Source of the DNA: G020353115 sp964389685
GTDB lineage: Bacteria; Bacteroidota; Bacteroidia; Bacteroidales; VadinHA17
Reading direction: 5' to 3'
Assembly: GCA_964389685.1 (NCBI GenBank)
Contig: CAYMFM010000008.1
Coordinates: forward strand, 20,444 to 84,443
DNA: 64,000 nucleotides
The notes below the pieces were generated by a model. The model was not told where the DNA came from. It searched no databases and saw only the letters and a program-made list of their open reading frames with translations. The position numbers and the translations under genes were made by a program. This document shows positions 1 to 9,394 of this stretch, piece by piece (the stretch's first letter is position 1; every line of letters starts with the position of its first letter).

Positions 1-2
1 TC

Positions 3-440
3 CCCCTGCAGAACCTGTCGTTAACCACCGAATATACCCAGACCAATCCGTTGGTTTTCAGGCATTACGTTTCAACCCTGACCTTCGAATCAAACCAGTA
101 TAACCTGGGTCATTACCTCAAGGACAATGCCAGGGAACTTTTTCTTTCCCTCGAAGCAAAACCCATTCGCGGACTTACCCTGCATCTTTCCTATACCTTT
201 GCCCAGAAAGGACCGGATCATACTGCACTGGACTCTGATCGCCTTGGTTTACCCTTTATGGAAAGCATTGAATGGGAGAGTAAAATGTTCGCCTTCCGAA
301 CACGCTATGAGGTCATTAATGACGGGTATGTCTTTGCGGAGTATATGCACCGCAACGTGGATGGCGTAACGGAATATCTACCCGAAATCTGGCAGGGCAC
401 AACCAATACCTTCTCGTTTGGAGTGAATTTCGGATTTTAA
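3..440 (+). CDS. Outer-membrane beta-barrel protein, C-terminal part (partial)
   Basis: The reading frame is open from the window edge (codon phase begins at base 3) to the TAA at 438-440, so only the last about 145 residues are visible. They show alternating hydrophobic/polar strands typical of an outer-membrane barrel and end in the aromatic sequence FGVNFGF, as barrel proteins recognised by the BAM machinery do. The motif NLGHYLKDNARELFLS and the strand pattern around it resemble the Wzi-like capsule assembly / RemB gliding-motility barrels of Bacteroidota; that assignment is an inference from pattern only. It faces the epimerase gene convergently, with 35 bases between the stops. Confidence 0.6.
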   Translation, partial: PLQNLSLTTEYTQTNPLVFRHYVSTLTFESNQYNLGHYLKDNARELFLSLEAKPIRGLTLHLSYTFAQKGPDHTALDSDRLGLPFMESIEWESKMFAFRTRYEVINDGYVFAEYMHRNVDGVTEYLPEIWQGTTNTFSFGVNFGF

Positions 441-475
441 GCTGTACCACTTTTTATTACAAAGTATACCCGGTA

Positions 476-1486
476 TTATTCATTGTGCTCGTACAGAAAA
501 ATCTTTGCGGTTTCTGAAATGCTCTGCTTTACCGGTTTAAAATCGATGCCTGTCAGATCCCTGATTTTTTTATTTGAAAAACAGGTTTTATGGTGTGCTG
601 ACCGTGCGGTGTCCCTGGTAAAGAGCTGTGGTCTGAACAGAAGTTTACTCACCAGCCAGTCACTGCGCCAGGTCATGCCGGTGAGAAAAGGAGGGGCATA
701 GTGTTTCGGCGGTTTTTTACCCAACGCGTTTGCAACAAGCGTGAAAACCTCCCGGTAAGAGAGATTTTCAGACGACAGGATAAAACGCTCCCCTGAAATG
801 GTACTCTCCATCATGGTAATCATTGCATGGACCACATCCCACACATCTACATACCCGGTCATACCGCAGGTGTAGAAACTCAACCCCTTCCAAACGGGTT
901 TAAAAATAGTGGAACTGCTCCTGTTCCAGTCGCCGGGTCCAATAACAATCGACGGATTGACGATCACAGCGTTTAACCCTTCCCCAATACCTCTCCATAC
1001 TTCCATTTCTGATCGGTACTTGCTGACAGAATAAGCAGAACGGTGCTTTGAATATTTCCAGATCACGGTTTCATCCACCGCTTCCCCCTGGCGGTAACCG
1101 ATAGCAGCGGTTGAGCTGACAAAACAGAGCTTTCTTATTCCTCTCTCCAGGCATGCATTTACCACGTTTGCTGTTCCGGAAACATTATTTTCCATCATCT
1201 GCTGCTTCTGCTGGGTTACAAAGGAGACCATTGCAGCACAGTGGTAAACCCGTTCAACTCCCTCCATCGCTTCAGTGAGCGAGTCAGGGTTCAACAGATC
1301 TCCTTCAACCCAATCGATGCGTGAAAACAACTCTTCAGAATCCTCGGAATAATAGGAGAAGGTTTTCTTTACACGTTCGAGATTGCTGGTGGATCTTCTG
1401 ATCGCTTTCACAGGCTTCCCCTGGCTTACCAATTCATAGAGGAGGTGCGATCCGATGAGACCGGTACCGCCCGTTACCAAATCCAT
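476..1486 (-). CDS. NAD(P)-dependent epimerase/reductase (extended SDR family)
   Basis: This is a 336-residue extended short-chain dehydrogenase. The N-terminal dinucleotide loop TGGTGLIGSH lies at residues 5-14 and the catalytic pair YSVSK at Y152/K156, with an upstream serine run (SSTA) that provides the catalytic serine. The sequence resembles dihydroflavonol-4-reductase/3-beta-HSD-like proteins, which reduce or epimerise small carbonyl or sugar-nucleotide substrates in the cytoplasm; the true substrate cannot be read from the sequence. The start ATG at 1486 places the Rossmann loop immediately at the N-terminus, as expected. It is transcribed away from the riboflavin synthase gene, and the 208-base divergent spacer should hold both promoters. 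Confidence 0.85.
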   Translation of the reverse strand: MDLVTGGTGLIGSHLLYELVSQGKPVKAIRRSTSNLERVKKTFSYYSEDSEELFSRIDWVEGDLLNPDSLTEAMEGVERVYHCAAMVSFVTQQKQQMMENNVSGTANVVNACLERGIRKLCFVSSTAAIGYRQGEAVDETVIWKYSKHRSAYSVSKYRSEMEVWRGIGEGLNAVIVNPSIVIGPGDWNRSSSTIFKPVWKGLSFYTCGMTGYVDVWDVVHAMITMMESTISGERFILSSENLSYREVFTLVANALGKKPPKHYAPPFLTGMTWRSDWLVSKLLFRPQLFTRDTARSAHHKTCFSNKKIRDLTGIDFKPVKQSISETAKIFLYEHNE

Positions 1487-1694
1487 ATTTGCGTTTTTTG
1501 ATGTATTACCGGTTCGAAAGGTAATCAGTTGTTTTGATATTTACTAACGCGCAGTATTCAAAAATAATCCTGCCGATTTACCTGGATAGAATGGCCCATT
1601 TGATATAAAAATGCAGATTTGTAAGTCCGGGAATGTCTTCTATTTTTTTTACCTTCGCAGATTGATCAAAAAAACAATTAAAAATTAAGATATC

Positions 1695-2291
1695 ATGTTC
1701 TCAGGAATTGTTGAAGAAGCAGCCAAAGTGGTTAATCTTGAAAAAGAGCAGGAGAATCTCCACATTACCATGGAGTGCTCTTTTGTCGATGAACTAAAAA
1801 TCGATCAGAGCATTTCGCATAATGGAGTGTGTCTGACAGTTGTAAAGAAAGAAGGGAAAACCTATACGGTTACGGCAATTAAAGAGACCCTGGTAAAATC
1901 AAATCTCGGAAAATTGCAGATCGGTGATAAAGTTAACCTTGAGCGAAGTCTGAAGATCGACAGTTTGCTGGATGGTCATCTTGTACAGGGTCATGTTGAT
2001 CAAACCGCGGTATGTACCGAAGTAAAAGAGGCGGAAGGAAGCTGGTATTATACGTTTGAATATGAACCCGCACAGGATGATTACATTACGGTGGAAAAAG
2101 GTTCGATCTCTGTTAATGGGGTTAGCCTGACCGTTATTAATTCAAAAGACAAATCATTCCAGGTAGCGATCATTCCCTATACTTACGAAGTCACTAATTT
2201 TCATCAGATCCAGGCAGGAACCATTGTTAATCTTGAATTCGATATCATCGGAAAATATATCGCCAGGATTATGAAACAACAATTGCTATGA
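1695..2291 (+). CDS. ribE: Riboflavin synthase (alpha chain)
   Basis: This 198-residue protein begins with the hallmark MFSGIVEE and contains two homologous lumazine-binding lobes of about 95 residues. The first carries SHNGVCLTV and GHLVQGHVD, the second SVNGVSLTV. Riboflavin synthase dismutates two molecules of 6,7-dimethyl-8-ribityllumazine into riboflavin and a pyrimidine in the last step of vitamin B2 synthesis. Length and both lobes are complete. The TGA stop overlaps the ATG of the following histidine kinase by four bases, so the two are translated from one transcript. A -7-like box TACCTTCG is at 1650-1657, but no convincing -33 box is placed correctly. Other rib genes are not in the window. 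Confidence 0.95.
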   Translation: MFSGIVEEAAKVVNLEKEQENLHITMECSFVDELKIDQSISHNGVCLTVVKKEGKTYTVTAIKETLVKSNLGKLQIGDKVNLERSLKIDSLLDGHLVQGHVDQTAVCTEVKEAEGSWYYTFEYEPAQDDYITVEKGSISVNGVSLTVINSKDKSFQVAIIPYTYEVTNFHQIQAGTIVNLEFDIIGKYIARIMKQQLL

Positions 2292-3328
2292 AAAGTCTTA
2301 CACCACGACAAATTGCATTTATCATATCCTTTGCCACAGCATTGCTTACAACAGCTATATTGCTCCTTTTCCAATACCTGATACTATCTTACAGTTGGTA
2401 TTACCTGTTGGCTACAATTGGCATACTATTTATCCTGATGTTTTGGGGCATATTATCCCTGCTCAATTATTTTATTACTGAAAAGATCAATCCAATCTAT
2501 AAAACCATTCGTAATATCAGTGTACCGGAAAAAGTGCTTCATGGAGATTTTTCAGGAAGAGACATCATATCCGAAGTAAAAGATGAAGTGATCAATTGGG
2601 CAAAAGGAAAAATACAGGAAATCAATCAGTTAAAGCAGATGGAAAAGTATCGTAAGGAGTTTCTGGGAAATGTATCCCATGAACTGAAGACACCCATTTT
2701 TAACATCCAGGGATATGTGCTTACGTTACTGGATGGCGGTTTGGAAGATGCATCGATAAACCGGATGTATCTCGAACGTACTGAAAAAAGTATCAACCGC
2801 ATGATCTCCATCGTGGAAGATCTTGAAATCATCTCCCGCCTGGAATCCGGTGAGCTGAAGCTGATGAAAGAGAAATTTGATATCGTTCGTCTCGTTGAGG
2901 AAGTTGTTGAGACCCAGGAGATGAGAGCACAAGAGAAAAAGATCAGGTTAACAATAAAGGGGGGAATAGAAAGGAAAATCTTTGTTCGTGCTGATAAAAA
3001 AAGAATTTATGAAGTCCTCAACAACCTGGTAATCAATTCGATGATTTACGGCATAGCGGGTGGAAGAACGACTATTTCTTTCAGCGATATGGGAGATAAC
3101 ATTCTGATCGATGTGACCGATAACGGTATCGGGATACCGGAAAAGGACATTCACCGGATTTTTGAACGATTTTACCGGGTCGATCGCAGCCGCTCCCGGC
3201 ACTATGGGGGAACCGGTTTGGGCCTGTCCATAGTAAAACACATTATAGAGGCTCATAATCAGACAATTAACGTAAGAAGCTCAAAAGAGAAAGGAAGTTC
3301 TTTTGCCTTTACTCTGAAAAAAGCCTGA
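2288..3328 (+). CDS. Membrane sensor histidine kinase (PhoR-like), no adjacent regulator
   Basis: This is a 346-residue sensor kinase. Two N-terminal transmembrane segments (about residues 8-32 and 36-62) are separated by only a few residues, so it has no real periplasmic sensor domain. A short cytoplasmic linker leads to the HisKA domain with H131 in NVSHELKTP. The HATPase domain has the N box (NNLVINSMIYG), G1 (DNGIGIP), F (IFERFYRVDRSRS) and G2 (GGTGLGLSIVKHI). The architecture resembles PhoR/WalK-type kinases. The response regulator partner is not encoded nearby, and the gene instead overlaps ribE by four bases. Signal and target are unknown; the lack of an external domain points to sensing within the membrane or cytoplasm. 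Confidence 0.9.
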   Translation: MKSLTPRQIAFIISFATALLTTAILLLFQYLILSYSWYYLLATIGILFILMFWGILSLLNYFITEKINPIYKTIRNISVPEKVLHGDFSGRDIISEVKDEVINWAKGKIQEINQLKQMEKYRKEFLGNVSHELKTPIFNIQGYVLTLLDGGLEDASINRMYLERTEKSINRMISIVEDLEIISRLESGELKLMKEKFDIVRLVEEVVETQEMRAQEKKIRLTIKGGIERKIFVRADKKRIYEVLNNLVINSMIYGIAGGRTTISFSDMGDNILIDVTDNGIGIPEKDIHRIFERFYRVDRSRSRHYGGTGLGLSIVKHIIEAHNQTINVRSSKEKGSSFAFTLKKA

Positions 3329-3361
3329 TTTTGGTTTTTATTGCCAATTCTTCTACCTTTG
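3329..3361 (+). promoter_or_regulatory. Predicted Bacteroidota sigma-ABfr type promoter of ileS
   Basis: A TTTTG -33 element at 3329-3333 is followed after 20 bases by a perfect TAnnTTTG -7 element, TACCTTTG, at 3354-3361. This spacing matches the known primary sigma factor consensus of Bacteroidota. The predicted transcript would start near 3368, about 37 bases before the ileS ATG. The -33 element lies across the end of the kinase gene. Confidence 0.7.
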
Positions 3362-3404
3362 TGGACTTCTAAAAAAGAGAGTAAAAAAGTAACAGTGCAA
3401 AACG

Positions 3405-6400
3405 ATGGGTTCAACTTTTCCTGAATATAAAACATTCGATCTTGCAGACATCAACAAAGAGGTGCTGAAGATCTGGGATAAAAATGATACCTATCATAAT
3501 ACATTAGAAGCCACCAGGGGAAAACCGGCATTTGTCTTCTATGAAGGCCCACCTTCGGCAAATGGAATGCCAGGGATACATCATGTCATTGCCAGAACCA
3601 TTAAGGATATTTTCTGCCGGTATAAAACCATGCAGGGATTTTATGTTGAACGGAAAGCCGGATGGGATACTCATGGCCTTCCGGTTGAATTAAGTGTTGA
3701 GCAGGACCTCGGCATTACCAAGGAAGATATTGGGCAAAAAATCTCCGTTGAGGAGTTCAATAAAGCCTGCAAAAAGGTTGTCATGAAATACACGGACGCA
3801 TGGGAGGATCTCACCCGAAAAATGGGTTACTGGATCAGCATGGAAGATCCATACATAACCTATGACAACCGGTATATCGAAACACTGTGGTATTTGTTAA
3901 AAAAATTATACGAGAAAAAACTGCTCTATAAAGGGTATTCAATCCAACCTTATTCACCAGCTGCCGGTACCGGTCTCAGCACACACGAACTGAACCAACC
4001 CGGCTGCTATCGTGATGTCAAGGATACAACGGTTGTTGCCCAGCTCAAGATCATCCGAAATGAACAGTCTGAATTCCTGTTCAAGAATATCGACAGTGAA
4101 CTCTATTTTCTCGCCTGGACAACCACTCCATGGACATTGCTTTCCAATACAGCATTGGCTGTTGGCAAAGGTCTTCACTATGTTAAGGTCAGGACCTTCA
4201 ACCAGTATACCGGCGAACCCATTACCGTTATCCTTGCTAAAGATCGTTTCCGGTACTACTTCCCTGAACGGGATGAGGGACTTCGGTTGGAAGAGTATAA
4301 AAAGGGATATAAAAACATCCCCTACAAGATCCTTTCCGAGTTTCTGGGTGCTGACCTTGAAGGAATTCGTTATGAACAGCTCATGCCCTTCCAGCAGCCG
4401 AAAGAAGGGGATGCATTCCGAGTGCTTATTGGTGATTTTGTGACCACGGAAGAGGGAACGGGAATTGTTCATATTGCCCCAAGTTTCGGTGCAGATGACT
4501 TCCGGATCGCACAGGAAAATGGGATCGGATCACTTACCCTGGTTGATAAACAAGGGAAATTCGTTGAGGGTGTGGGTGAATTTTCCGGCCGTTTTGTTAA
4601 AAATCAATACGACAATAACCTGACGGAAAAAGATCCTACTGTTGATGTGGATATATCGGTTGATCTGAAATTAAACAACAAAGCATTCAAAATTGAAAAG
4701 TATGTTCACTCCTATCCACATTGCTGGAGGACCGACAAACCGGTATTGTATTATCCGTTAGATTCCTGGTTTATAAAGACCACGGCACTGAAGAAGCGTA
4801 TGATGCAATTGAACGAAACCATCAATTGGAAACCCCCTTCAACCGGAATCGGGCGATTCGGGAAATGGTTGGAAAACCTGGTTGACTGGAACCTGTCACG
4901 CTCCAGATATTGGGGAACGCCCCTGCCGATTTGGAGGACCGAAGACAGAAAAGAACAGCTCTGCATTGGCTCGGTAAAAGAACTGAAAGGTGAGATCGAA
5001 CGATCAATGGAAGCCGGGATCATGAAAAAGAATCCATTGGAGGATTTTATCCCGGGCGATAATTCAAAAGAGAATTATGAAAAATTTGACCTCCACCGGC
5101 CCTTTGTAGATGAGATCATTCTCGTTTCACCCAGCGGAAAAAAGATGTTTCGGGAACCCGATCTCATTGATGGATGGTTTGATTCTGGGGCAATGCCCTA
5201 TGCACAGGTCCACTATCCATTCGAAAACAAAGAAAATTTCGGGAAAATCTTTCCCGCTGATTACATTGCCGAGGGAGTAGATCAGACCCGTGGATGGTTT
5301 TTTACACTTCATGCCATTGCGGTCATGCTTTTTGATTCCGTGGCGTTTAAAAACATCATTTCAAACGGACTTGTTCTTGATAAAGACGGGGCAAAGATGT
5401 CAAAACGGCTGGGGAATGTCGTTGATCCTTTTGAAACCATCGAAACCAATGGCTCCGACCCGCTCCGATGGTATCTGATCACCAATGCTCAACCCTGGGA
5501 TAACCTGAAATTCGATCCCACCGGTGTGGAAGAGGTGAAACGCAAATTTTTCGGAACCCTGTTCAATACCTACTCATTTTTTGCACTGTATGCTAACGTT
5601 GACGGATTTATTTATAAAGAAGAAAAGGTCCGGGTGAACGAAAGACCGGAGATCGATCGGTGGATCATCTCGCTGCTGAATTCCCTGATCAAAGAGGTGC
5701 AAGAGAGCCTTGACAATTACGAGCCTACAAAAGCTGGAAGGGCTATACAGGATTTTGTAACTGAAAACCTCAGTAACTGGTATGTGCGGCTAAACCGAAA
5801 ACGATTCTGGGGCGGCGAATATTCGATGGATAAAATCGCTGCTTATCAAACCCTGTATCTCTGCCTGGAAACCGTTTCCAGGCTCTCAGCACCCATATCT
5901 CCGTTCTATATGGACAAGTTGTTCTGTGATTTGAACCGTGTTTCCGGGAATCATGACGCTGTATCGGTCCACCTGGTTGCTTTCCCTGAATGCGATGCCC
6001 GCTTGATTGATACAGAGTTGGAAGAGAAAATGGCCCTTGCCCAGAAAGTTTCCTCAATGGTTCTCGGTCTTCGCCGAAAAGTGAACATCAAGGTACGCCA
6101 ACCATTGCAAAAGATCAGAATTCCCGTTTCCAACTTCGATGATAAAGAGAAACTGGAAGCTGTCGAAAATATTATCCTTCCCGAAGTAAATGTAAAAGAA
6201 TTGGAAATCATTACGGATGAAAAGGATAGCCTGATCGTGAAACGAATTAAACCAAATTTCAAGTTGCTTGGACCCCGTTTTGGTAAAGAGATGAAACAGG
6301 TTACTCAATTAATCGGTCAGTTCAGCCAGGAAGATATTCACGAAATTGAAGAAAAAGGACACCATACCATTCAGGTTGATGATGTAAACCGGGAAATAAA

Positions 6401-6773
6401 ACTATCTGAAGTAGAGATATTTACTGAAGATATTCCGGGTTGGCTGGTGGCAAACGAAGGTCAACTGACGGTTGCTCTTGATATCAATGTGACCGATGAA
6501 TTGAAGGAAGAAGGCATTGCACGTGAACTGATCAACCGTATTCAAAACATGAGAAAGGAGAACGGTTTCGATGTAACGGATAAGATTACCATCCAAATTA
6601 AGAAGCATACAGCGCTAAATAACGCCGTGAAACACCATGCTCACTACATTGCTTCCCAGACACTGGCAACCAAGGTGGACCTGGTGGATCAACCGGACGA
6701 TAAAAAGGCGAAAACCATTGAATTGGAAGAAGGGGTAAATACAATCATTACTATTCAGAGAATAAACACATAA
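3405..6773 (+). CDS. ileS: Isoleucyl-tRNA synthetase
   Basis: This 1122-residue class I aminoacyl-tRNA synthetase charges tRNA-Ile. The HIGH-type signature is present as GIHH within NGMPGIHHV near residue 58, and the second signature is KMSKR beginning at K664. The large CP1 editing domain (about residues 190-400) contains the threonine-rich TTTPWTLLSN, which hydrolyses mischarged Val-tRNA. A WYVRLNRKRFW motif opens the anticodon-binding region, and a long C-terminal extension follows. The tail lacks an obvious four-cysteine zinc motif, so this is the eukaryote-like IleS type, common in Bacteroidota and usually less sensitive to mupirocin. The gene has its own predicted promoter directly upstream. 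Confidence 0.97.
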   Translation: MGSTFPEYKTFDLADINKEVLKIWDKNDTYHNTLEATRGKPAFVFYEGPPSANGMPGIHHVIARTIKDIFCRYKTMQGFYVERKAGWDTHGLPVELSVEQDLGITKEDIGQKISVEEFNKACKKVVMKYTDAWEDLTRKMGYWISMEDPYITYDNRYIETLWYLLKKLYEKKLLYKGYSIQPYSPAAGTGLSTHELNQPGCYRDVKDTTVVAQLKIIRNEQSEFLFKNIDSELYFLAWTTTPWTLLSNTALAVGKGLHYVKVRTFNQYTGEPITVILAKDRFRYYFPERDEGLRLEEYKKGYKNIPYKILSEFLGADLEGIRYEQLMPFQQPKEGDAFRVLIGDFVTTEEGTGIVHIAPSFGADDFRIAQENGIGSLTLVDKQGKFVEGVGEFSGRFVKNQYDNNLTEKDPTVDVDISVDLKLNNKAFKIEKYVHSYPHCWRTDKPVLYYPLDSWFIKTTALKKRMMQLNETINWKPPSTGIGRFGKWLENLVDWNLSRSRYWGTPLPIWRTEDRKEQLCIGSVKELKGEIERSMEAGIMKKNPLEDFIPGDNSKENYEKFDLHRPFVDEIILVSPSGKKMFREPDLIDGWFDSGAMPYAQVHYPFENKENFGKIFPADYIAEGVDQTRGWFFTLHAIAVMLFDSVAFKNIISNGLVLDKDGAKMSKRLGNVVDPFETIETNGSDPLRWYLITNAQPWDNLKFDPTGVEEVKRKFFGTLFNTYSFFALYANVDGFIYKEEKVRVNERPEIDRWIISLLNSLIKEVQESLDNYEPTKAGRAIQDFVTENLSNWYVRLNRKRFWGGEYSMDKIAAYQTLYLCLETVSRLSAPISPFYMDKLFCDLNRVSGNHDAVSVHLVAFPECDARLIDTELEEKMALAQKVSSMVLGLRRKVNIKVRQPLQKIRIPVSNFDDKEKLEAVENIILPEVNVKELEIITDEKDSLIVKRIKPNFKLLGPRFGKEMKQVTQLIGQFSQEDIHEIEEKGHHTIQVDDVNREIKLSEVEIFTEDIPGWLVANEGQLTVALDINVTDELKEEGIARELINRIQNMRKENGFDVTDKITIQIKKHTALNNAVKHHAHYIASQTLATKVDLVDQPDDKKAKTIELEEGVNTIITIQRINT

Positions 6774-6883
6774 CTGGCTATTATTCTTTTGGTTAGACTC
6801 GGTTTTCCGGAGCAGATCAAAAATGGTAAAATGTACGGTGTTTTATTAGAAATTTGTTATATTTATATAAAAATAAGAGCGCC

Positions 6884-7261
6884 ATGGCAGAGAAGACACG
6901 CTATTCAGATGAAGAGCTCCTTGAGTTTAAAGAGATCATCTTACAAAAAATTGAAAAAGCCAAGCAGGATTACGACCTGCTGAAACATACCATTACTCAT
7001 GAAGAGAGTAATGACACGGAGGACACATCACCTACTTTCAAGGTACTGGAGGAAGGAGCAGCAACCCTTTCAAAGGAGGAAGCCGGTAAACTGGCTCAAC
7101 GCCAGTTGAAATTCATCCAGCACCTTCAGGCTGCATTGATACGAATTGAAAATAAAACGTATGGTATTTGCAGGGAAACCGGGAAACTGATATCGAAAGA
7201 GCGGCTCCGCGCTGTCCCGCATGCTACCCTTAGTATCGAAGCAAAACAGAGACAACGGTAA
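6884..7261 (+). CDS. DksA/TraR family RNA-polymerase-associated regulator
   Basis: The 125-residue protein starts at ATG 6884 (MAEKTRYSDEEL), not at the in-frame upstream codon at 6854, which would add ten unconserved residues. A long N-terminal coiled coil (about residues 8-90) is followed by the compact C-terminal element YGICRETGKLISKERLRAVPH. In DksA and TraR this globular part binds zinc through four cysteines; here only one cysteine remains, which is usual for Bacteroidota homologues. DksA-type proteins enter the secondary channel of RNA polymerase through the coiled coil and modulate initiation, often with ppGpp. The gene is followed by a clear intrinsic terminator, separating it from lspA. 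Confidence 0.85.
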   Translation: MAEKTRYSDEELLEFKEIILQKIEKAKQDYDLLKHTITHEESNDTEDTSPTFKVLEEGAATLSKEEAGKLAQRQLKFIQHLQAALIRIENKTYGICRETGKLISKERLRAVPHATLSIEAKQRQR

Positions 7262-7285
7262 ACGGCCTGAAAATCGCCCGGATGA

Positions 7286-7318
7286 AATGATTGAAGCAAT
7301 GGTTTCAATCATTTTTTA
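7286..7318 (+). terminator. Intrinsic terminator after the DksA-like gene
   Basis: The arm AATGATTGAA (7286-7295) pairs with TTCAATCATT (7304-7313) across an eight-base loop, and the hairpin runs into TTTTATT. Its position between the DksA-like stop and the true lspA start argues against an lspA start at 7291. Confidence 0.75.
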
Positions 7319-7374
7319 TTACTCCCTTTTTCAAATCGTTTAAAAATTATAGTTTTGGTCGAAAAATAATTCCG

Positions 7375-8019
7375 ATGTCAATAAGAAAACAGTCCCTTTT
7401 CCTGATCCTCCTGATCCTTGTAGCTGACCAGATGTTAAAGATCTGGGTCAAAACCCACATGATGCTTGGACAGGAATACCATATCCTTGGGAATTGGTTT
7501 ATCATGCATTTCCTGGAAAACAATGGAATGGCTTTCGGACTTGAAATTTCCGGTGAATTCGGGAAGATTATCCTTAGCATTTTTCGAATTATTGCTGTGG
7601 CTGCGATCGGTTGGTACCTCGTTCATCTGACCCGTCAAAACGCTTCTAACGGATTGATATTAAGTATCTCCATGGTGATGGCCGGAGCGATAGGAAACAT
7701 TATTGACAGTGCATTCTATGGGATAATCTTTAGTGATAGCTATTTCAGGGTAGCAGAATTTTTACCCGAAGGTGGGGGGTATTCCAGTTTCCTGCATGGC
7801 CAGGTAGTCGATATGCTCTATTTCCCAATCATTAAAGGACATTTGCCAGGCTGGTTCCCCATCTGGGGATCACAGGAATTCATCTTTTTCCGGCCTGTTT
7901 TTAATCTTTCCGATAGCTCCATAACCATCGGCGTAGCCCTGATCCTTATCTTTCAAAAGCGGTTTTTTAAACATCAGGAAACCCAAGAACCACTGCCCGC
8001 TGATATCGAGCAAAAATAA
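7375..8019 (+). CDS. lspA: Lipoprotein signal peptidase (signal peptidase II)
   Basis: With the start at ATG 7375 (MSIRKQSLFL) the protein has 214 residues. An in-frame TTG at 7291 lies inside a terminator hairpin and is rejected. Four transmembrane helices are visible. The conserved DQ in VADQMLKIWVK, the first catalytic aspartate in GNIIDS and the second in FNLSDSSITIG identify the aspartyl dyad of LspA, which removes signal peptides from diacylglyceryl-modified prolipoproteins at the inner membrane. An extra loop of about 50 residues between the two catalytic aspartates is typical of Bacteroidota LspA. The many lipoproteins in this window (SusD, cupin, adaptor, DUF1080) would be its substrates. 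Confidence 0.93.
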   Translation: MSIRKQSLFLILLILVADQMLKIWVKTHMMLGQEYHILGNWFIMHFLENNGMAFGLEISGEFGKIILSIFRIIAVAAIGWYLVHLTRQNASNGLILSISMVMAGAIGNIIDSAFYGIIFSDSYFRVAEFLPEGGGYSSFLHGQVVDMLYFPIIKGHLPGWFPIWGSQEFIFFRPVFNLSDSSITIGVALILIFQKRFFKHQETQEPLPADIEQK

Positions 8020-8709
8020 AAATTAGCTAACCCGTTGTGCTATTATAGTCTGGCTACAATAATCTTTTTTAATGATTGATTTTTAAATACTTAGCTCCGT
8101 AGGCCGTGCCTGCCGACAGTGTAATACTTCACAATTTCGGTAACAAAATTTCAAATAAACATCTTAAAGTAGATTTTATCCCAGGTCCATCTATCGAAAT
8201 TGTTTTAAATCATCTAAATTTACCCCGGTAGGGGTAGAACAATGAGTAACCACTGGTGTAACCGGTGGTTAAGGTGTACAAGAAGATAGCAACCCTACAG
8301 GGGTTGAATATTCAAATGTAAGGCATTAGTATTCAACCCCCTGCCTGCCGGCAGGCAGGCATCCGGGGTTGTGGATAAAGATCATCAACATACCCGGCAC
8401 TTCGCCCCGACAAAATCGTCGGGGCTTGTACCGGGCTATTCATTATTCAATCCCTCCGGGATTGCGTTCTATATATCCTCCAGACCTTGTACAAAAAATT
8501 AGGCAATCAATTAACCAAATAGATCTTAAAATCTCAAACAAAATCTGTTATCTGAATACTGAAGAAATACACGGCAGGCAGGAGCGCCATATTGGTAGCC
8601 CGGGGCGAAGATCAAGGAATTTTAGAAGGTTAATGATAAAGTTGAGAAGAGAAAAGTAAGCTTATCAAACCTCATCACTTCAAATCTAACGTTTTACAAA
8701 AATCCTTTA
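8020..8709. repeat. Intergenic stretch with palindromic repeats, no gene
   Basis: About 690 bases without a convincing gene. It contains several short palindromes: an element around 8225-8345 with paired GTAGGGGT / ACAGGGGTTGAAT blocks and an accACTGGTGTAACCGGTggt core, a CCTGCCTGCC/GGCAGGCAGG palindrome at 8341-8360, and GCCCCGAC-loop-GTCGGGGC near 8404-8426. A 96-codon open frame across 8369-8659 has no recognisable content and is probably accidental. The stretch looks like dispersed REP-type repeat DNA, of the kind common between Bacteroidota genes. Confidence 0.6.
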
Positions 8710-9243
8710 CTACTCTTTGGTAAGTTCGATGATCAGTTTAATGATCTCTGGAATTTCACTATCCGGAATTTTTCCTTTGTACAGCGCCCTTACTACCCGG
8801 TTTTTATCAACGATGATGACACTGTAGCTGTCCTCAGGCAGTCCCCATTGTTCCTGAAGAACAGCATCATAATCAAACAGTATGGTGGTTTCATACTTTT
8901 CTGCTTTTCTCCCGGCAATTAAACGGATCAGCCCGTTTGGTTTCCATGTGGATTTACAATCCACAATCCCAAATCCTTTAAAATGATCCTTGGATATGAT
9001 CTTATCCACATCAACCGCTTTGTCTATTGCATCATTGAAAGGATCATTCAGATCCGACTCATCCGGATCCACATAATTGACCTGCAATACTTTCCCTTTC
9101 CATGTATCCATGGTGTGCACAATTCCGTCGGCATCTTTAAACTCCCAATCGGATGCCTTATCACCTACTTTGAGCTTGCTGCTCTGTGCCTGTAGTAATA
9201 ATCCGGTTAACAGCAGTGTCAGGAATAGAAAATATGTTTTCAT
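8710..9243 (-). CDS. Exported YtfJ-like thioredoxin-fold protein
   Basis: This 177-residue protein begins with a signal peptide (MKTYFLFLTLLLTGLLLQAQ), predicting periplasmic export. The remainder fits the thioredoxin/peroxiredoxin fold of the YtfJ family: VGDKASDWEFKDADG, a GKVLQVNYVDPDE strand replacing the redox site, and a C-terminal SVIIVDKNRVVRALYKGKIP hairpin. The usual CxxC is absent at the expected active-site position; the only cysteine of note is in the DCKSTW segment. It is therefore unlikely to be an ordinary disulfide reductase. The assignment rests on pattern similarity and the molecular function of YtfJ proteins is not established. It is transcribed in the same direction as, and downstream of, the RNase R gene. 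Confidence 0.6.
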   Translation of the reverse strand: MKTYFLFLTLLLTGLLLQAQSSKLKVGDKASDWEFKDADGIVHTMDTWKGKVLQVNYVDPDESDLNDPFNDAIDKAVDVDKIISKDHFKGFGIVDCKSTWKPNGLIRLIAGRKAEKYETTILFDYDAVLQEQWGLPEDSYSVIIVDKNRVVRALYKGKIPDSEIPEIIKLIIELTKE

Positions 9244-9394
9244 GAGTCTCTAAGTTTCAAGGGTTGTTATTCGATTATCAGATAATGAACATGGCTTGTT
9301 GTAAAGATAAAGAAATATTTATTTATTCAACTTTCTCCGACTACAGAACCGATTTTTTATTTTGTTGCTCTGGAAAAATGATATCGAAAAGTGG

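Noticed and set aside
7291..7374. Earlier TTG start for lspA
   Set aside because: It falls in an intrinsic terminator and adds 28 residues not expected before the first LspA helix.
8369..8659. 96-codon open frame in the spacer after lspA
   Set aside because: It runs through palindromic repeat DNA, has no recognisable motif and an odd composition.
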